64,000 nt of DNA from Euzebya rosea (GCF_003073135.1 NZ_PGDQ01000001.1:62001-126000), one strand, 5' to 3'. Shown: positions 34,415 through 46,802, numbered from the stretch's first letter. The notes: generated from the sequence alone by a model not told the origin. Numbers and translations are program-made.

Positions 34415-34528
34415 AGGAGGTGAGGCTTGATCCGCCAGACAGCTGGAGCCAAGCCTGCCCCGCATCCTGCACGCCCCGCGACGCCGACATCGGCGCCCGG
34501 GGCGTTCGTGGTTTTGAGGGTCGCATGA
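34415..34528 (+). other. Possible short upstream ORF (33 codons, TTG start) before hpf
   Basis: AGGAGG (34415-34420) lies 6 nt before TTG 34427, which opens a 33-codon frame ending at TGA 34528, 32 bp before the hpf start. Composition is Ala/Pro-rich. A leader peptide or an unused Shine-Dalgarno are both possible. The rest of the 286-bp gap upstream of hpf shows only a CATAT-like box near 34395. Confidence 0.25.
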
Positions 34529-34560
34529 CCGAGCAGTAGGCACCCATCAAGGAGGCGCAT

Positions 34561-35172
34561 GTGGACATCACTTTGCGAGCACGGAACTGCGAGATCCCGG
34601 AACGGGTCAAGGAGGAGGCGCGGCGCAAGGTCGAACACGCGACTCGGTTCTTCGACCGGATCCTCGATCTCGAGGTGAGCTTCGCAGAGGAACACAATCC
34701 ACGGATACCCAACCCTGCGAGCGTGGAGATCACCGCACGGTCCAAGAAGCACACTGTCCGCGCGCTCGGCGAGGGACAGGACCACCACGAGGCGATCGAC
34801 CAGGCCATCGCCCGGTTCGAACGGCAGCTGCGTCGCTACAAGACACGGTTGATCGACCGGGGCCGCCGCGGCCGGGACGACGCCCGCACCACCGGCGAGC
34901 TGCCCCAGGTGCACCGGCGGGCCGCCACCAACGGCCAGGTCGAGCACGACGATCCCTCGCCCAACATCGTCAAGCGCAAGGAGTTCGAGCTGACGGCGAT
35001 GTTCCCCGACGACGCCGTCCTCCAGCTCGAGCTGCTGGGCCACGACTTCTACCTGTTCACCAACGCCGGTACGGGCGCCCCGAACGTGGTGTACCGACGG
35101 GGTGATGGTGACATCGGCCTCATCGAGGCGGTGGGCGCCGACCAGCCCGCTGCGATGGCTACGGCACCCTAA
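34561..35172 (+). CDS. hpf: Ribosome hibernation promoting factor, long form
   Basis: The 203-residue protein dimerises ribosomes into 100S particles in stress or stationary phase. The N-terminal S30AE domain (MDITLRARNCEIPERVKEEARRKVEH in consensus) spans about 1-105. A basic linker follows, and the C-terminal dimerisation domain (about 145-200) contains FELTAMFPDDAVLQLELLGHDFYLF and NVVYRRGDGDIGLIE. The GTG start has AAGGAGG 5 nt upstream. It lies near secA, as in other actinobacteria, with two regulators between. Confidence 0.93.
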   Translation: MDITLRARNCEIPERVKEEARRKVEHATRFFDRILDLEVSFAEEHNPRIPNPASVEITARSKKHTVRALGEGQDHHEAIDQAIARFERQLRRYKTRLIDRGRRGRDDARTTGELPQVHRRAATNGQVEHDDPSPNIVKRKEFELTAMFPDDAVLQLELLGHDFYLFTNAGTGAPNVVYRRGDGDIGLIEAVGADQPAAMATAP

Positions 35173-35208
35173 CGACTCCTTTGTGAGGGGGTAGTCTGTA
35201 GTCCGAAC

Positions 35209-35265
35209 GGGTGGGGTCGACGTCTGGTTACATGAGTAGTCACCAGGGCATCGACGGCCCCACCC
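35209..35265 (+). promoter_or_regulatory. Structured leader upstream of the response regulator
   Basis: GGGTGGGG (35209-35216) pairs perfectly with CCCCACCC (35258-35265). Inside lies a second stem, CTGGT/ACCAG with TAC-ATGA-GTA. It ends 24 nt before the start codon. It could be an RNA element controlling the response regulator, or a terminator of hpf. Confidence 0.35.
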
Positions 35266-35289
35266 ACACGCGAACTACGGGAGCATCGA

Positions 35290-35967
35290 ATGAGCGAGAC
35301 GCCGGCCGACTCCATCAAGGTCATCGTCGCCGACGACCACGCGCTCTTCCGCCGGGGGCTGTTCATGGTCCTCGAGTCCGAGGACGACATCGACGTCGTG
35401 GCCGAGGCCAGCGACGGTGACGAGGTCATCGCCCTGGCCGAGGAGCACATCCCCGACCTGGTCCTGATGGACGTCCGGATGCCCGGCATCACGGGGATCG
35501 AGGCCACCAAGTCCATCAAGGACAAGGTCCCCTCCACCAAGATCCTGATGCTCACGATCTCCGACGAGGAGGAGGACCTCTACGACGCGATCAAGGCCGG
35601 CGCGTCGGGATACCTGCTCAAGGAGATCTCCATCGACGAGGTCGCCGACGCGATTCGCAGCGTCCACGCCGGCCAGTCGCTGATCTCTCCCTCCATGGCA
35701 TCCAAGCTGCTCAACGAGTTCGCCGCCATGGCCAAGAAGGACGAGGAGAAGCAGCAGATGCCGGCGCCCCGGCTGACCGACCGCGAGATGGAGGTCCTGA
35801 CGCTGGTCGCCAAGGGGATGAACAACCGCGACATCGCCAAGGAGCTGTTCATCTCCGAGAACACGGTGAAGAACCACGTGCGCAACATCCTGGAGAAGCT
35901 GCACCTCCACTCGCGCATGGAAGCAGTCGTCTACGCCGTCCGCGAGAAGCTGCTCGAGATCAAGTGA
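35290..35967 (+). CDS. NarL/LuxR-family response regulator
   Basis: This 225-residue protein has a receiver domain with the acidic pocket VADDH (Asp15/Asp16) and phospho-acceptor Asp61 in LMDVRMPG, a Thr at the signalling position (MLTIS) and the conserved Lys in YLLKE. The LuxR-type helix-turn-helix follows at about 160-220 (LTDREMEVLTLVAKGMNNRDIAKELFISENTVKNHV in consensus). No histidine kinase gene is adjacent, so it is an orphan here. A GGGAG Shine-Dalgarno precedes the ATG. Confidence 0.93.
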   Translation: MSETPADSIKVIVADDHALFRRGLFMVLESEDDIDVVAEASDGDEVIALAEEHIPDLVLMDVRMPGITGIEATKSIKDKVPSTKILMLTISDEEEDLYDAIKAGASGYLLKEISIDEVADAIRSVHAGQSLISPSMASKLLNEFAAMAKKDEEKQQMPAPRLTDREMEVLTLVAKGMNNRDIAKELFISENTVKNHVRNILEKLHLHSRMEAVVYAVREKLLEIK

Positions 35968-38900
35968 TCACGTAGCGGCCTTCGGTGTCGGGAACGGCGC
36001 CACCGGGGCGTCGATCTCCTCCATGCGGGCCACGTAGGTCTGGTAGGCGCGTCGGGCCTCGCCGTGTGTGCCGACGGCCGACAGCACCTCGACGAGTGCC
36101 AGGTGGGCGTCCTCGGCGAAGGCGTCGCGCTCCAGCACCCGTCGCCAGCAGCGTGCGGCTTCGGCGGCATCACCCGCCGCCCAGGCGGTGGCGGCCAGGG
36201 TTCGCGCCACGTTGGCCGCCAGCGCCCGTGCACGGTCGCGCAGACCCGCCGCCCATGGTTCGTAGGGATGCTCCTCCAGGAAGTCGCCGGTGTAGGCCGC
36301 GTCGGCCCGCCGCAACGACTCGCTGCCGTCCGCGCCGCTCCTCGCAGCGTCCAGTCCCGCGGTCGCGTCGTCGACGAACCGCCACACGTCGACGGACAGC
36401 TCGTCGGGGTCCAGGTGCAGGCTGTCGCGGTCGGCCACGATGGCGTCCCGAGCGGGCCCCAGCGCCCGACGGAGCTTGGACAGCTCGACCGACAACCGGG
36501 GACCCAGGCGTGAGGGGTCCCCGTCGGGCCACAGGGACACCGCCAGCTCCTCGCGGGGGACCGGACGACCTCGACGGGCGACGAGCTGCGCCAGCAGCAG
36601 GCGGGACTTCCGGGAGCCCCAGGTCTCGTGGGGAACCGGGACACCGTCGAGCTCGAGGGTGAGCCCGCCCAGCACCCGCAGGCGCACGTCCTCGGTGCCG
36701 GCATCGTGCCCGCCGTCGGCGCGCCAGGCGCGGATGCGTTCGGCGAGGCCCGCGGCGCCCATGCCCACCAGCCGCGCCTCGGCCTCGGCGGACGCGGGAC
36801 TGCCGATGTCGGCCGCGAGCAGCGTGGTCGCGGCGACGCCGATCGGGCACCCCAACCCCGCCCAGATCGCCCGTGCCGCTCGGACGTGGCGGGCACCGGA
36901 GGTGCGGTCTGCCGCCGCCAGGACATGCAGCGCTTCGGCCTCGTTGACCCGATCCCGGCGATGACGCGCGTCGGCCAGCGCCTGGAGGGCCAAGCGCGTG
37001 GCCTCGGCGCGGTCGTGGCGGTGCAGGGCGACCGCCGCCAGGGCGATCAGCGCCTCCGCCCTGGCCAGCCCACCGGACACCGTGACGGCTTCGCGTGCCA
37101 GCGCCTCGGCGGCCGTCGGGTCCTCGATGGCCAGGACCACGGCCCGCGCCGCCAGGGCAGGAGCGAGGACCTGTCGGTCGTCGGTTCGTCGTGCGATCTC
37201 GATCGCCCGTCCGAGGGCGGAGAGCGCAGCGGGGCGGTCACCGCGGTCGCCGGCGAGCAGGCCCCGCCGCAGCAGCGGGTAGACCACCATGTCGGTGCCC
37301 ACCTCCGTGCAGATGCGCTCGGCCTCGGTGACGTCGGCGGCGGCTTCCTCCATGCGGCCGAGGCGGTGGTGGACCTCGGCGCGGTTGGACAGGGCCATGC
37401 TGCGCATCGTGCGTTCACCCGCCAGCCCCGACAGGTGGATCGCCTTCTCCAGCTCGCGGAGCGCCGCGTCGAACGCCCCTTCCTCGCAGAAGTGCGACGC
37501 CCGGTTGGTGTGGATGCGGATCAGCTGCAGCGCATCGCCCGCCCGCTCGGCAGCGGCCAGCGCCGCGCGGTAGTGGGCGTCGTTGGCGGCGCGGTCGCCA
37601 TCGGCAGCGGCCACCATCGCCAGCGCCGTCCGGGCGGCGGCTTCGGCGCCCGGCTCCGCGCTCGCGAGGGCGTCCTGCAACGCATCGGTCGCCAGCTGCC
37701 GGGCACGGGGCAGGTCCCCGCGGAGCCAGCAGGCGGCGGCGCCCCACGCCCGGGCCAGCGCGATGTCTCCCAGTCCGGCCCCGTCCCCGGTGCCGGCCGG
37801 TCGTTCCCCGGCGATGGGGAAGCCACGCTCGTAGGCCGCCATGGCCTCCTCCAGCTCGCCCCGCAGGTAGTGGATCAGCCCGATGCGCCATGCCAGCTTC
37901 GGGCGGATACCGGGGTCGGCGTCCTGGGACGCACGGAGGTAGGCGGCGAGGGACGCCGTCCAGTCGCCCCGTACCTGGTGGGCATCGCCCTCCAGGATGT
38001 GCAGCAGGCTCGTGCGTCGTTCGGGTGGAACCGCCGTGCAGGCGTCGGCGACCACGTCGACGCGGCCGCTGCGCAGCAGCTGCGTCCCGTTCGCCTCGAG
38101 CATGGCGACCAACCGCTCGTGGTCGGCGGCGCGGACGAGGCATGCCAGCGCCGGGGCCGGCTGGCCGTTGTCCTCGAGCCATCCGGCGGCGGTGCGCAGG
38201 CGACGGGTGCGGTCCGACGGCGACTCGCCGGTCGCCGCAGCGACGATGTCGCCGACGAGGTCCGACAGCCGATGGCCGTTCCCGCCGACGGGGGTCAGGA
38301 AGACCCCGTGGCGTTGCAGCTCCTCCAGGCCCCGACGCGCGTCGACCACCCCCAGGTGCCCCAGCATCCGGTCATCGACCCAGGGCAGGTCGACGGCCGC
38401 CTGCAGGACCGCTCGCGCAGCCGGTGACCGCTGCTCCAGCGCGCGCTGGACGAGCGGACGGACCTCAGCGGGGATCGACGGGTCGTCGGCCTCTGCCGCC
38501 AGCCTGACCCCGAGCGCCCAGCCGCCCGTGGCCCCGAGGATCTCGGCGGCTCGACCGGCGTCACCGCCGATGGCCTGCAGCATCGCCTCGACGGCAGGCA
38601 GGTCGAACGCGAGGTCGTCACCGGTGAGCTCCAACCCGCACTGGGCGGCCAGGCCCGGAGGCAGCGCGGAACCCGAGGCCACGACCACGTGCAACGTCGG
38701 CGGGGCCTGCCGCACCAGCGACGTCAGCAGATGCCGGACGCCGGGGACATCGGCCACCGGATCGAGCTCGTCCACGACGAGGACCAGCTCGGTGTCGCCG
38801 ATGGCATCGACCAGGTCGCCGGCCATCGCGGCACCTCGTCGGGCGGGGGACTCCGGCTCGGGGGCGGCGCTGCGCCACGACGCCGACATGTCGGGCAGCT

Positions 38901-39120
38901 CGACGACCGCGGCCAGCGCCTCGACCAGGCCGGATGCCGCGCTGGCCCACGACGCGGTCGGTTGTGGATGCCAGACCGCGGCCCGTACCCCGGAGCACCA
39001 CGCGCGAAGGACGGTGCTCTTGCCCGACCCGGGACCGGCCACCACCGCGGTCAGGCGATGCTCCAGGGCGCGGTCCAGCCGTGCGGTCAAGGAGGGTCTG
39101 GCAAGGAGCAGGGCATCCAC
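35968..39120 (-). CDS. MalT-like ATPase-TPR regulator with C-terminal SARP/BTAD DNA-binding module
   Basis: This protein has 1050 residues. An STAND-type ATPase is at the N-terminus, with Walker A VVAGPGSGKST (about 29-39) and a Walker B-like LVLVVDELD. Several hundred residues of TPR-like helices follow. The last ~250 residues carry an OmpR/SARP winged helix (RLRVLGGLTLELDGVPV ... RLSVELSKLRRALG) and a bacterial transcriptional activator domain ending RRAYQTYVARMEEI. In AfsR-type proteins the SARP module is N-terminal; here it is at the end. The GTG start is supported by a TATCCT box 8 nt upstream. It is divergent from a c-di-GMP enzyme gene. The regulon is unknown. Confidence 0.85.
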   Translation of the reverse strand: MDALLLARPSLTARLDRALEHRLTAVVAGPGSGKSTVLRAWCSGVRAAVWHPQPTASWASAASGLVEALAAVVELPDMSASWRSAAPEPESPARRGAAMAGDLVDAIGDTELVLVVDELDPVADVPGVRHLLTSLVRQAPPTLHVVVASGSALPPGLAAQCGLELTGDDLAFDLPAVEAMLQAIGGDAGRAAEILGATGGWALGVRLAAEADDPSIPAEVRPLVQRALEQRSPAARAVLQAAVDLPWVDDRMLGHLGVVDARRGLEELQRHGVFLTPVGGNGHRLSDLVGDIVAAATGESPSDRTRRLRTAAGWLEDNGQPAPALACLVRAADHERLVAMLEANGTQLLRSGRVDVVADACTAVPPERRTSLLHILEGDAHQVRGDWTASLAAYLRASQDADPGIRPKLAWRIGLIHYLRGELEEAMAAYERGFPIAGERPAGTGDGAGLGDIALARAWGAAACWLRGDLPRARQLATDALQDALASAEPGAEAAARTALAMVAAADGDRAANDAHYRAALAAAERAGDALQLIRIHTNRASHFCEEGAFDAALRELEKAIHLSGLAGERTMRSMALSNRAEVHHRLGRMEEAAADVTEAERICTEVGTDMVVYPLLRRGLLAGDRGDRPAALSALGRAIEIARRTDDRQVLAPALAARAVVLAIEDPTAAEALAREAVTVSGGLARAEALIALAAVALHRHDRAEATRLALQALADARHRRDRVNEAEALHVLAAADRTSGARHVRAARAIWAGLGCPIGVAATTLLAADIGSPASAEAEARLVGMGAAGLAERIRAWRADGGHDAGTEDVRLRVLGGLTLELDGVPVPHETWGSRKSRLLLAQLVARRGRPVPREELAVSLWPDGDPSRLGPRLSVELSKLRRALGPARDAIVADRDSLHLDPDELSVDVWRFVDDATAGLDAARSGADGSESLRRADAAYTGDFLEEHPYEPWAAGLRDRARALAANVARTLAATAWAAGDAAEAARCWRRVLERDAFAEDAHLALVEVLSAVGTHGEARRAYQTYVARMEEIDAPVAPFPTPKAAT

Positions 39121-39150
39121 GTTCCGAAAGGATAGTGAAAGCCACGTTCC
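39117..39150. promoter_or_regulatory. Promoter of the SARP-type regulator with a 9-bp direct repeat
   Basis: On the minus strand, TATCCT (39134 to 39129) ends 8 nt before the GTG at 39120. CCACGTTCC occurs at 39117-39125 and 39142-39150 in direct orientation, 25 bp apart, flanking the box. SARP proteins bind direct repeats, so autoregulation is possible. Confidence 0.4.
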
Positions 39151-39360
39151 TATCGTGCACCCAGGTGGCGCCGCCAGCGGTGGCGCACACGCTGCATGAG
39201 GGGGCGAGCCCACCTCCGACGGGCACCGGCCGAGGGACCGGGCCCCGGTCGTCACACCCCCCGGACGACACGAGGTGGGCTCGCCAGCAGCGCCGTCGGA
39301 TCCCATGACCGTCCGGGACCGGCGCCCGCTCGCCCGGTCCACCGCCCGTCCACGCGGCGC

Positions 39361-39366
39361 TACCAT
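39361..39366 (+). promoter_or_regulatory. -10 box TACCAT for the GGDEF-EAL gene
   Basis: TACCAT lies 33 nt before the GTG at 39400. The AGGAG Shine-Dalgarno is at 39386-39390. Confidence 0.4.
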
Positions 39367-39399
39367 CCGTCGTCGCCGCAAGAACAGGAGTGGGACGTC

Positions 39400-42039
39400 G
39401 TGACGAGCCGTGACGGAGGGGGTCCCGTGCTGTCGCGCCCCCGTTGGTGGCGTGCCGTCGCAGTCGCTTGGCTGGCCGTCGTCGTGTCGTGGTACGGGCT
39501 GGCACCGGGAGCCACGCGGCAGCTGTGGCTGCTCGGCCTGCTGTGGGGGCCGATCGGCGTCATGGTGCTCCTCCATCGACGACATCCTCCGCTGGACCCG
39601 GGCTGGCGGCGGCTCCGCCTCGGCCTCGTCGTGCACGGCGCGGGCATGACGGCCGCCCAGCTGGTCGAGGGCCTCGTCGGCGAGCTGCTCCTGATCGGCG
39701 CCACGCTGGCCGCCTTTCCCCTGCTCCGGGGGGCCTTTCGCTCGCTCGGCCGATACGGCGACTCCCGTGCCGACGGGTCGCCGGACGGCGAGGAACTCGG
39801 CTGGCGTCGCGTCGACGAGCTCGATGCCCTGATCGTCGGGCTGGCCGTCGCTGCGGTCTGGTGGTCCGCGGTCCTCGGTCCCGACCCGGTGGTCCTGGCG
39901 AGCTCCACGACGCTCGGGATCATCCGGGTCTCGAGCAGCCTCGCGCTCGTCCTGCTCGTCCTGTCGTTGGTCGTGCGCTGGGCCTTCGCTGCCGGCGGCC
40001 TGCCGCGTTACGCGACCGTCATGTCGTTGGCGGGGATCGCCGGTGCGGCGTTTCCCCTCGTGCACTGGGCGACCGGGCGGATGGGCGACGTGCACGAAGG
40101 CCCTGCCGCACCGCTGCTCGGGCTGGCCTACGCGCTGGTCGGCATCGCGGCGATCCACCCGTCCGCGACACGTCCCGGTGACGGACTCGGCCGTCAGCAG
40201 GACCGTTCCGGGGCGCGCCTCCTGGTGATCTGCGCCGCCCTGGTCGTGCCGTTGGTGCTGCGCACGGGATGCGCCGTCGGCGCGGACCTCGCGTGTGGGG
40301 CCGGGCTGCTGGGCTTCGAGTCGCTGCTGCTGATCGCGGTCGGGGTGCGGCTGCGTGCGGCGATCCTCGGGCACCAGCGCAGCACACGTCGGTTGGGCAC
40401 CCGCAACCGCTTGTTCGCCGCGCTGGTCGAGAACGCCGTCGACGGGGTGGCCCTGTTCACCGCCGACGGGTTCGTCACCTACAGCACGCCGGCCATCGAG
40501 CACCTCGCCGGGCAGGCGGCCACGGGCAGGAGAGGGGTCGACCTGCTCCACCCCGACGACATCGGCCCGGTCATGCATGCGTTCCGGGAGGCGGCGAGCA
40601 CCCGCGGCCGTGTGGTCAGCGTGACCGCCCGCCCCGCGATGATCCCCGATCGCTGGCTGGAGATGCGCCTGGTCGACCGACGCGACGACCCCGATGTGTC
40701 CGCCATCGTCGCCAACGTCCGGGACGTGACGGCCACCCGAACCCATGCGGCCACCCTGCGGCGGATGGCCTACGAGGACGCCCTCACCGGACTCGACAAC
40801 CGCGTCGCGCTGCTGGAGGACCTGACGAGGATGCTCGAGGACGGGCGGCGTGTGGCGGTCCTGTTCTGCGACCTCGACCGGCTGAAGCTCGTGAACGACA
40901 CGTTGGGACATCCCGCGGGGGACGCCTTGCTGGTCACCGCGGCCCAGCGCATGGTTCGCGTCATCCGTCCGGACGACCGGATCGGGCGCCTCGGCGGCGA
41001 CGAGTTCCTGCTCGTGCTGCCCGACACCGATGCCGAGCAGGCCACGACCATCGCCCAACGGCTGCGTGAAGCCCTGTCGGAGCCCTTCTCGCTGGAGGCC
41101 GGGATCACCCGGGTCAGCTGCTCGGTCGGGGTGGCGGTCGCCGACGACACCGTCGACGCGGAACGGCTGGTCGCCGATGCGGACGCGGCGCTGTACCGGG
41201 CCAAGCAGCTCGGTCGCGACCGGGTCGTGGTGTTCGACGCGGCCATCCAGCACGAACGGATGCGCCGGATGCGGACCCAGGCCGAGCTGCCCGGGGCCAT
41301 CGAGGCCGGGCAGCTCGACGTGCACTACCAGCCGATCCTCGATCCGAGGGAGGGTTCCATGTGGGGCGTCGAGGCGCTCGTGCGCTGGAACCACCCGACG
41401 GTGGGCATGCTGACGCCCGCGTCCTTCGTCGACATCGCCGAGGAGACCGGCCTGATCGTGCCGCTCGGCGACGCGGTGGCCCGCACGGTCGTCCGCACCG
41501 CGGCGGCACACCCCGAGCTGGAGGTCGTCAGCATCAACGTGGTCGGTGCGCAGCTGGAGTCCGAGGCCTTTCCCTCCCTCCTGGAGGCCCTCCTGCGGGA
41601 CGAGGACGTCGACCCCCGCCGGCTCGTGCTGGAGGTCACCGAGACCACCTTGCTCGCCGGCACGCCGACGGTCGTGACGCAGCTGCAGCGGCTCAGGGAC
41701 CTCGGCGTCCGGGTGGCGCTGGACGACTTCGGCACCGGCTACGCCTCGTTCGCGACGATGCAGTCGTTGCCGCTGGACATCCTGAAGGTCGACCAGACCC
41801 TGGTGGGCCGGCCCGAGGACACCGACACGGTGCTGCGGGCCGTCGTCACGATGGCCCATGCGATGGACCTCGTGGTGATCGTGGAGGGGATCGAGCGCCA
41901 GGACCAGCTGGACGCCGCCCTCGGCGTGGAGGCCGACCTGGTCCAGGGGTATCTGCTCGGTCGGCCGGGGGATGTCCGACTGCTGGGTCGGTCGATCCAG
42001 CGGACGGGGATACGCTGGGAGCCGGACCCCACGTTCTGA
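39400..42039 (+). CDS. Membrane-anchored bifunctional c-di-GMP enzyme: PAS, GGDEF and EAL domains
   Basis: This protein has 879 residues. About seven membrane helices occupy the first 250 residues. A PAS domain spans about 335-450. The GGDEF domain has an intact RLGGDEF (532-536). The EAL domain has EALVRW (658-663), EVTET, DDFGTGYAS, the catalytic Lys in ILKVDQ, EGIE and QGYLLGRP. Both synthesis and breakdown of c-di-GMP therefore look possible. Membrane sensing with a PAS input suggests control by an envelope or redox cue. It is divergent from the SARP-type regulator. GTG 39400 has an AGGAG 9 nt upstream. Confidence 0.92.
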   Translation: MTSRDGGGPVLSRPRWWRAVAVAWLAVVVSWYGLAPGATRQLWLLGLLWGPIGVMVLLHRRHPPLDPGWRRLRLGLVVHGAGMTAAQLVEGLVGELLLIGATLAAFPLLRGAFRSLGRYGDSRADGSPDGEELGWRRVDELDALIVGLAVAAVWWSAVLGPDPVVLASSTTLGIIRVSSSLALVLLVLSLVVRWAFAAGGLPRYATVMSLAGIAGAAFPLVHWATGRMGDVHEGPAAPLLGLAYALVGIAAIHPSATRPGDGLGRQQDRSGARLLVICAALVVPLVLRTGCAVGADLACGAGLLGFESLLLIAVGVRLRAAILGHQRSTRRLGTRNRLFAALVENAVDGVALFTADGFVTYSTPAIEHLAGQAATGRRGVDLLHPDDIGPVMHAFREAASTRGRVVSVTARPAMIPDRWLEMRLVDRRDDPDVSAIVANVRDVTATRTHAATLRRMAYEDALTGLDNRVALLEDLTRMLEDGRRVAVLFCDLDRLKLVNDTLGHPAGDALLVTAAQRMVRVIRPDDRIGRLGGDEFLLVLPDTDAEQATTIAQRLREALSEPFSLEAGITRVSCSVGVAVADDTVDAERLVADADAALYRAKQLGRDRVVVFDAAIQHERMRRMRTQAELPGAIEAGQLDVHYQPILDPREGSMWGVEALVRWNHPTVGMLTPASFVDIAEETGLIVPLGDAVARTVVRTAAAHPELEVVSINVVGAQLESEAFPSLLEALLRDEDVDPRRLVLEVTETTLLAGTPTVVTQLQRLRDLGVRVALDDFGTGYASFATMQSLPLDILKVDQTLVGRPEDTDTVLRAVVTMAHAMDLVVIVEGIERQDQLDAALGVEADLVQGYLLGRPGDVRLLGRSIQRTGIRWEPDPTF

Positions 42040-42127
42040 CGGGGTTCGACGCGCGCCCATCGGCGTGTGCGCGTGACGAAACGGTGGTCGCGAGGACACG
42101 GGTCCCAGGCGGCCGGGAGAGTGACGG

Positions 42128-44970
<2,843 letters not shown>

Positions 44971-44986
<16 letters not shown>

Positions 44987-45927
44987 GGATCGAACGAAAT
45001 GAGGCCCGGAGGGCGCCGTTCGGGGGGCCGGGGGCGGAGCCCCCGGCGGAAGCCTGGGGCGTAGCCGCGGCGCTCGCCTCGATCCCGTCCCCGTCCACCA
45101 ACGCCCTGCACCTGGGGCCGCTGCAGCTGACCTTCTACGGGTTGGCCATCGCCATCGGCGTCGCGATCGCGTGGCGCATGACCGTGGTCCGCATGGGCCG
45201 ACGGGGTGCGGACACCGAGGTCGTCGAGCGCATGCTGATCCGGGCGATCCTGCTGGGTTTCCTCGGTGCCCGGGCGGCCTACGTGTCGACCCACCTGTCG
45301 CGCTTCGAGGACGAACCGTGGAAGGTCATCGCCATCTGGGAGGGCGGCCTGGCCCTCTTCGGTGGCCTGACGGTCGGCACGCTCGTGCTGGTCGTGCTGA
45401 GCCGACGGTGGGACGTTCGGCTGCCCGACCTGCTGGACGCCGTCGCCCCGGCCGTGCCGATCGCCCAGGCCTTCGGCCGGTGGGGCAACTACTTCAACCA
45501 GGAGCTGTTCGGGACCCCGACGACCCTGCCGTGGGGGCTGGAGATCTCGCCGGGTCGACGGCCGGCGGCCTACCCCGACGCCGAGACGTTCCACCCGACG
45601 TTCCTGTACGAATCCCTCTGGAACCTCGGGCTGGCAGCCGTCATCCTGTGGCTCGAGCGGCGCCACCCCTCCCTGCGCGGCAGGCTGATCGGTGTGTACC
45701 TGATCGGCTACGGGACCATCCGGTTCCTGCTGGAGCTGATCCGCACCGACACGACCTTCCGGCTGCTGGGACTGAGCCGCAACGGGTGGGTCTCCATCGT
45801 CGTCGTGATCGTCGGCGCGGGCATCCTCGCCTGGCGACGGTCCACCCCGGAGGAGGAGGCGGTCGGTGACACCACCGGCGACCCCGCGACGGCCGACGAG
45901 GCGCTCGAGCCCCCGGCCGTGCCCTGA
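44971..45927 (+). CDS. lgt: Prolipoprotein diacylglyceryl transferase
   Basis: This membrane enzyme transfers diacylglycerol from phosphatidylglycerol to the lipobox Cys of prelipoproteins. It contains the start-of-family segment [25 protein letters not shown]. The Lgt signature [13 protein letters not shown] and [15 protein letters not shown] follow, with about seven membrane helices. The only ATG, GTG or TTG in frame between the secA 3' end and the conserved SIPSPS is GTG 44971, which overlaps secA by 16 nt. Using it gives 318 residues and translates a 21-bp perfect palindrome as part of a 35-residue N-terminal extension. A non-canonical start nearer to SIPSPS cannot be excluded. Confidence 0.9.
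45027..45047. repeat. Perfect GC palindrome near the 5' end of lgt
   Basis: GCCGGGGGC (45027-45035) and GCCCCCGGC (45039-45047) form 9-bp arms around GGA. The surrounding sequence looks like an intergenic REP-type element rather than a coding sequence. It could be a secA-lgt attenuation hairpin. Confidence 0.6.
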
Positions 45928-45933
45928 TCCCGG

Positions 45934-46794
45934 TCAGCGCCGGACGGCGGTGACCAGCCGCTCGGCGGCGAAGATCAGGCGTGGGGCATCCTGTCCCACG
46001 GTTCGCGCCCACTCGCGGCTGCCCGTGACGACGGGGTCGTGGAACCCCGCCTCGGTCAGCAGCGCGGTGATGTCCCAGTCGTCGTAGGCCGATCGCAGGG
46101 GCTCGCCCAGCACCTCGAACGCCAGCCGTGCCCCGCTGTCCACGAGCGCGCCGGCGACGCCGCCCCCGCCGACCGGGTGGGCGAACGTCATCACCAGACG
46201 GCTGCCGGGCGCCGAGAGCTCGGCCAGCCCGGTGGCGGTGGACCGCACGGCCAGGTCGTCGAGGTAGGGCACGACTGCCTCCCACACCCACAACGTGGGG
46301 CGGTGTCGGTCCCATGCCGTCGGTGCCAGGGCCATCAGCAGGGAGTCCTCGGCGAGGTCCGCGGCGACGAACTCGACGTCGGCGAGCGGCGCGACATCGG
46401 CCATGGTGGCCTGCTTGCGACGCTGGGTGGCCGGGCGGTCGACCTCGACGACGTGGGTGCCGTGAAGCGCCTCCATCCGCCAGGCGCGCGTGTCGAACCC
46501 GGCGCCCACCACGACCACCTGTCCGATGCCGTCGTGCACGGCCCGCTCGACCTCGGCGTCGACGGCGTGCATGCGCAGGGCGGCATGCACGTTGAGGCCG
46601 CCCAGCGCAACGGCCACCGCCGCCCGCCCGCCGGGCAGCCCCGCCGCGGCACGCAGGCCGCGAACCGCCGGACGGACGAGACGAGGCAGCGCCCGCTCGG
46701 CAAGGCCGTCGCGAAGGTCGCCCCGACCTACCGCACGGCCGAGCGCAACCGCCCGTGCGGTCAGCGAGGCGCGGTCCCGAGGATGTGTCGTCAC
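45934..46794 (-). CDS. SAM-dependent methyltransferase, LCMT/TIGR00027-like
   Basis: This 286-residue protein has the class I SAM-binding motif VVVVGAGFDTRAWRM and the following acidic EVDRPATQRRKQ. These are characteristic of the leucine-carboxymethyltransferase-like family, abundant in actinobacteria. A second motif, FVAADLAEDSL, and TLWVWEAVVPYL follow. The substrate is unknown, possibly O-methylation of a secondary metabolite or lipid. The GTG start has TAGGGT 8 nt upstream (leaderless). Confidence 0.88.
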   Translation of the reverse strand: MTTHPRDRASLTARAVALGRAVGRGDLRDGLAERALPRLVRPAVRGLRAAAGLPGGRAAVAVALGGLNVHAALRMHAVDAEVERAVHDGIGQVVVVGAGFDTRAWRMEALHGTHVVEVDRPATQRRKQATMADVAPLADVEFVAADLAEDSLLMALAPTAWDRHRPTLWVWEAVVPYLDDLAVRSTATGLAELSAPGSRLVMTFAHPVGGGGVAGALVDSGARLAFEVLGEPLRSAYDDWDITALLTEAGFHDPVVTGSREWARTVGQDAPRLIFAAERLVTAVRR

Positions 46795-46802
46795 GGCGGC
46801 GA

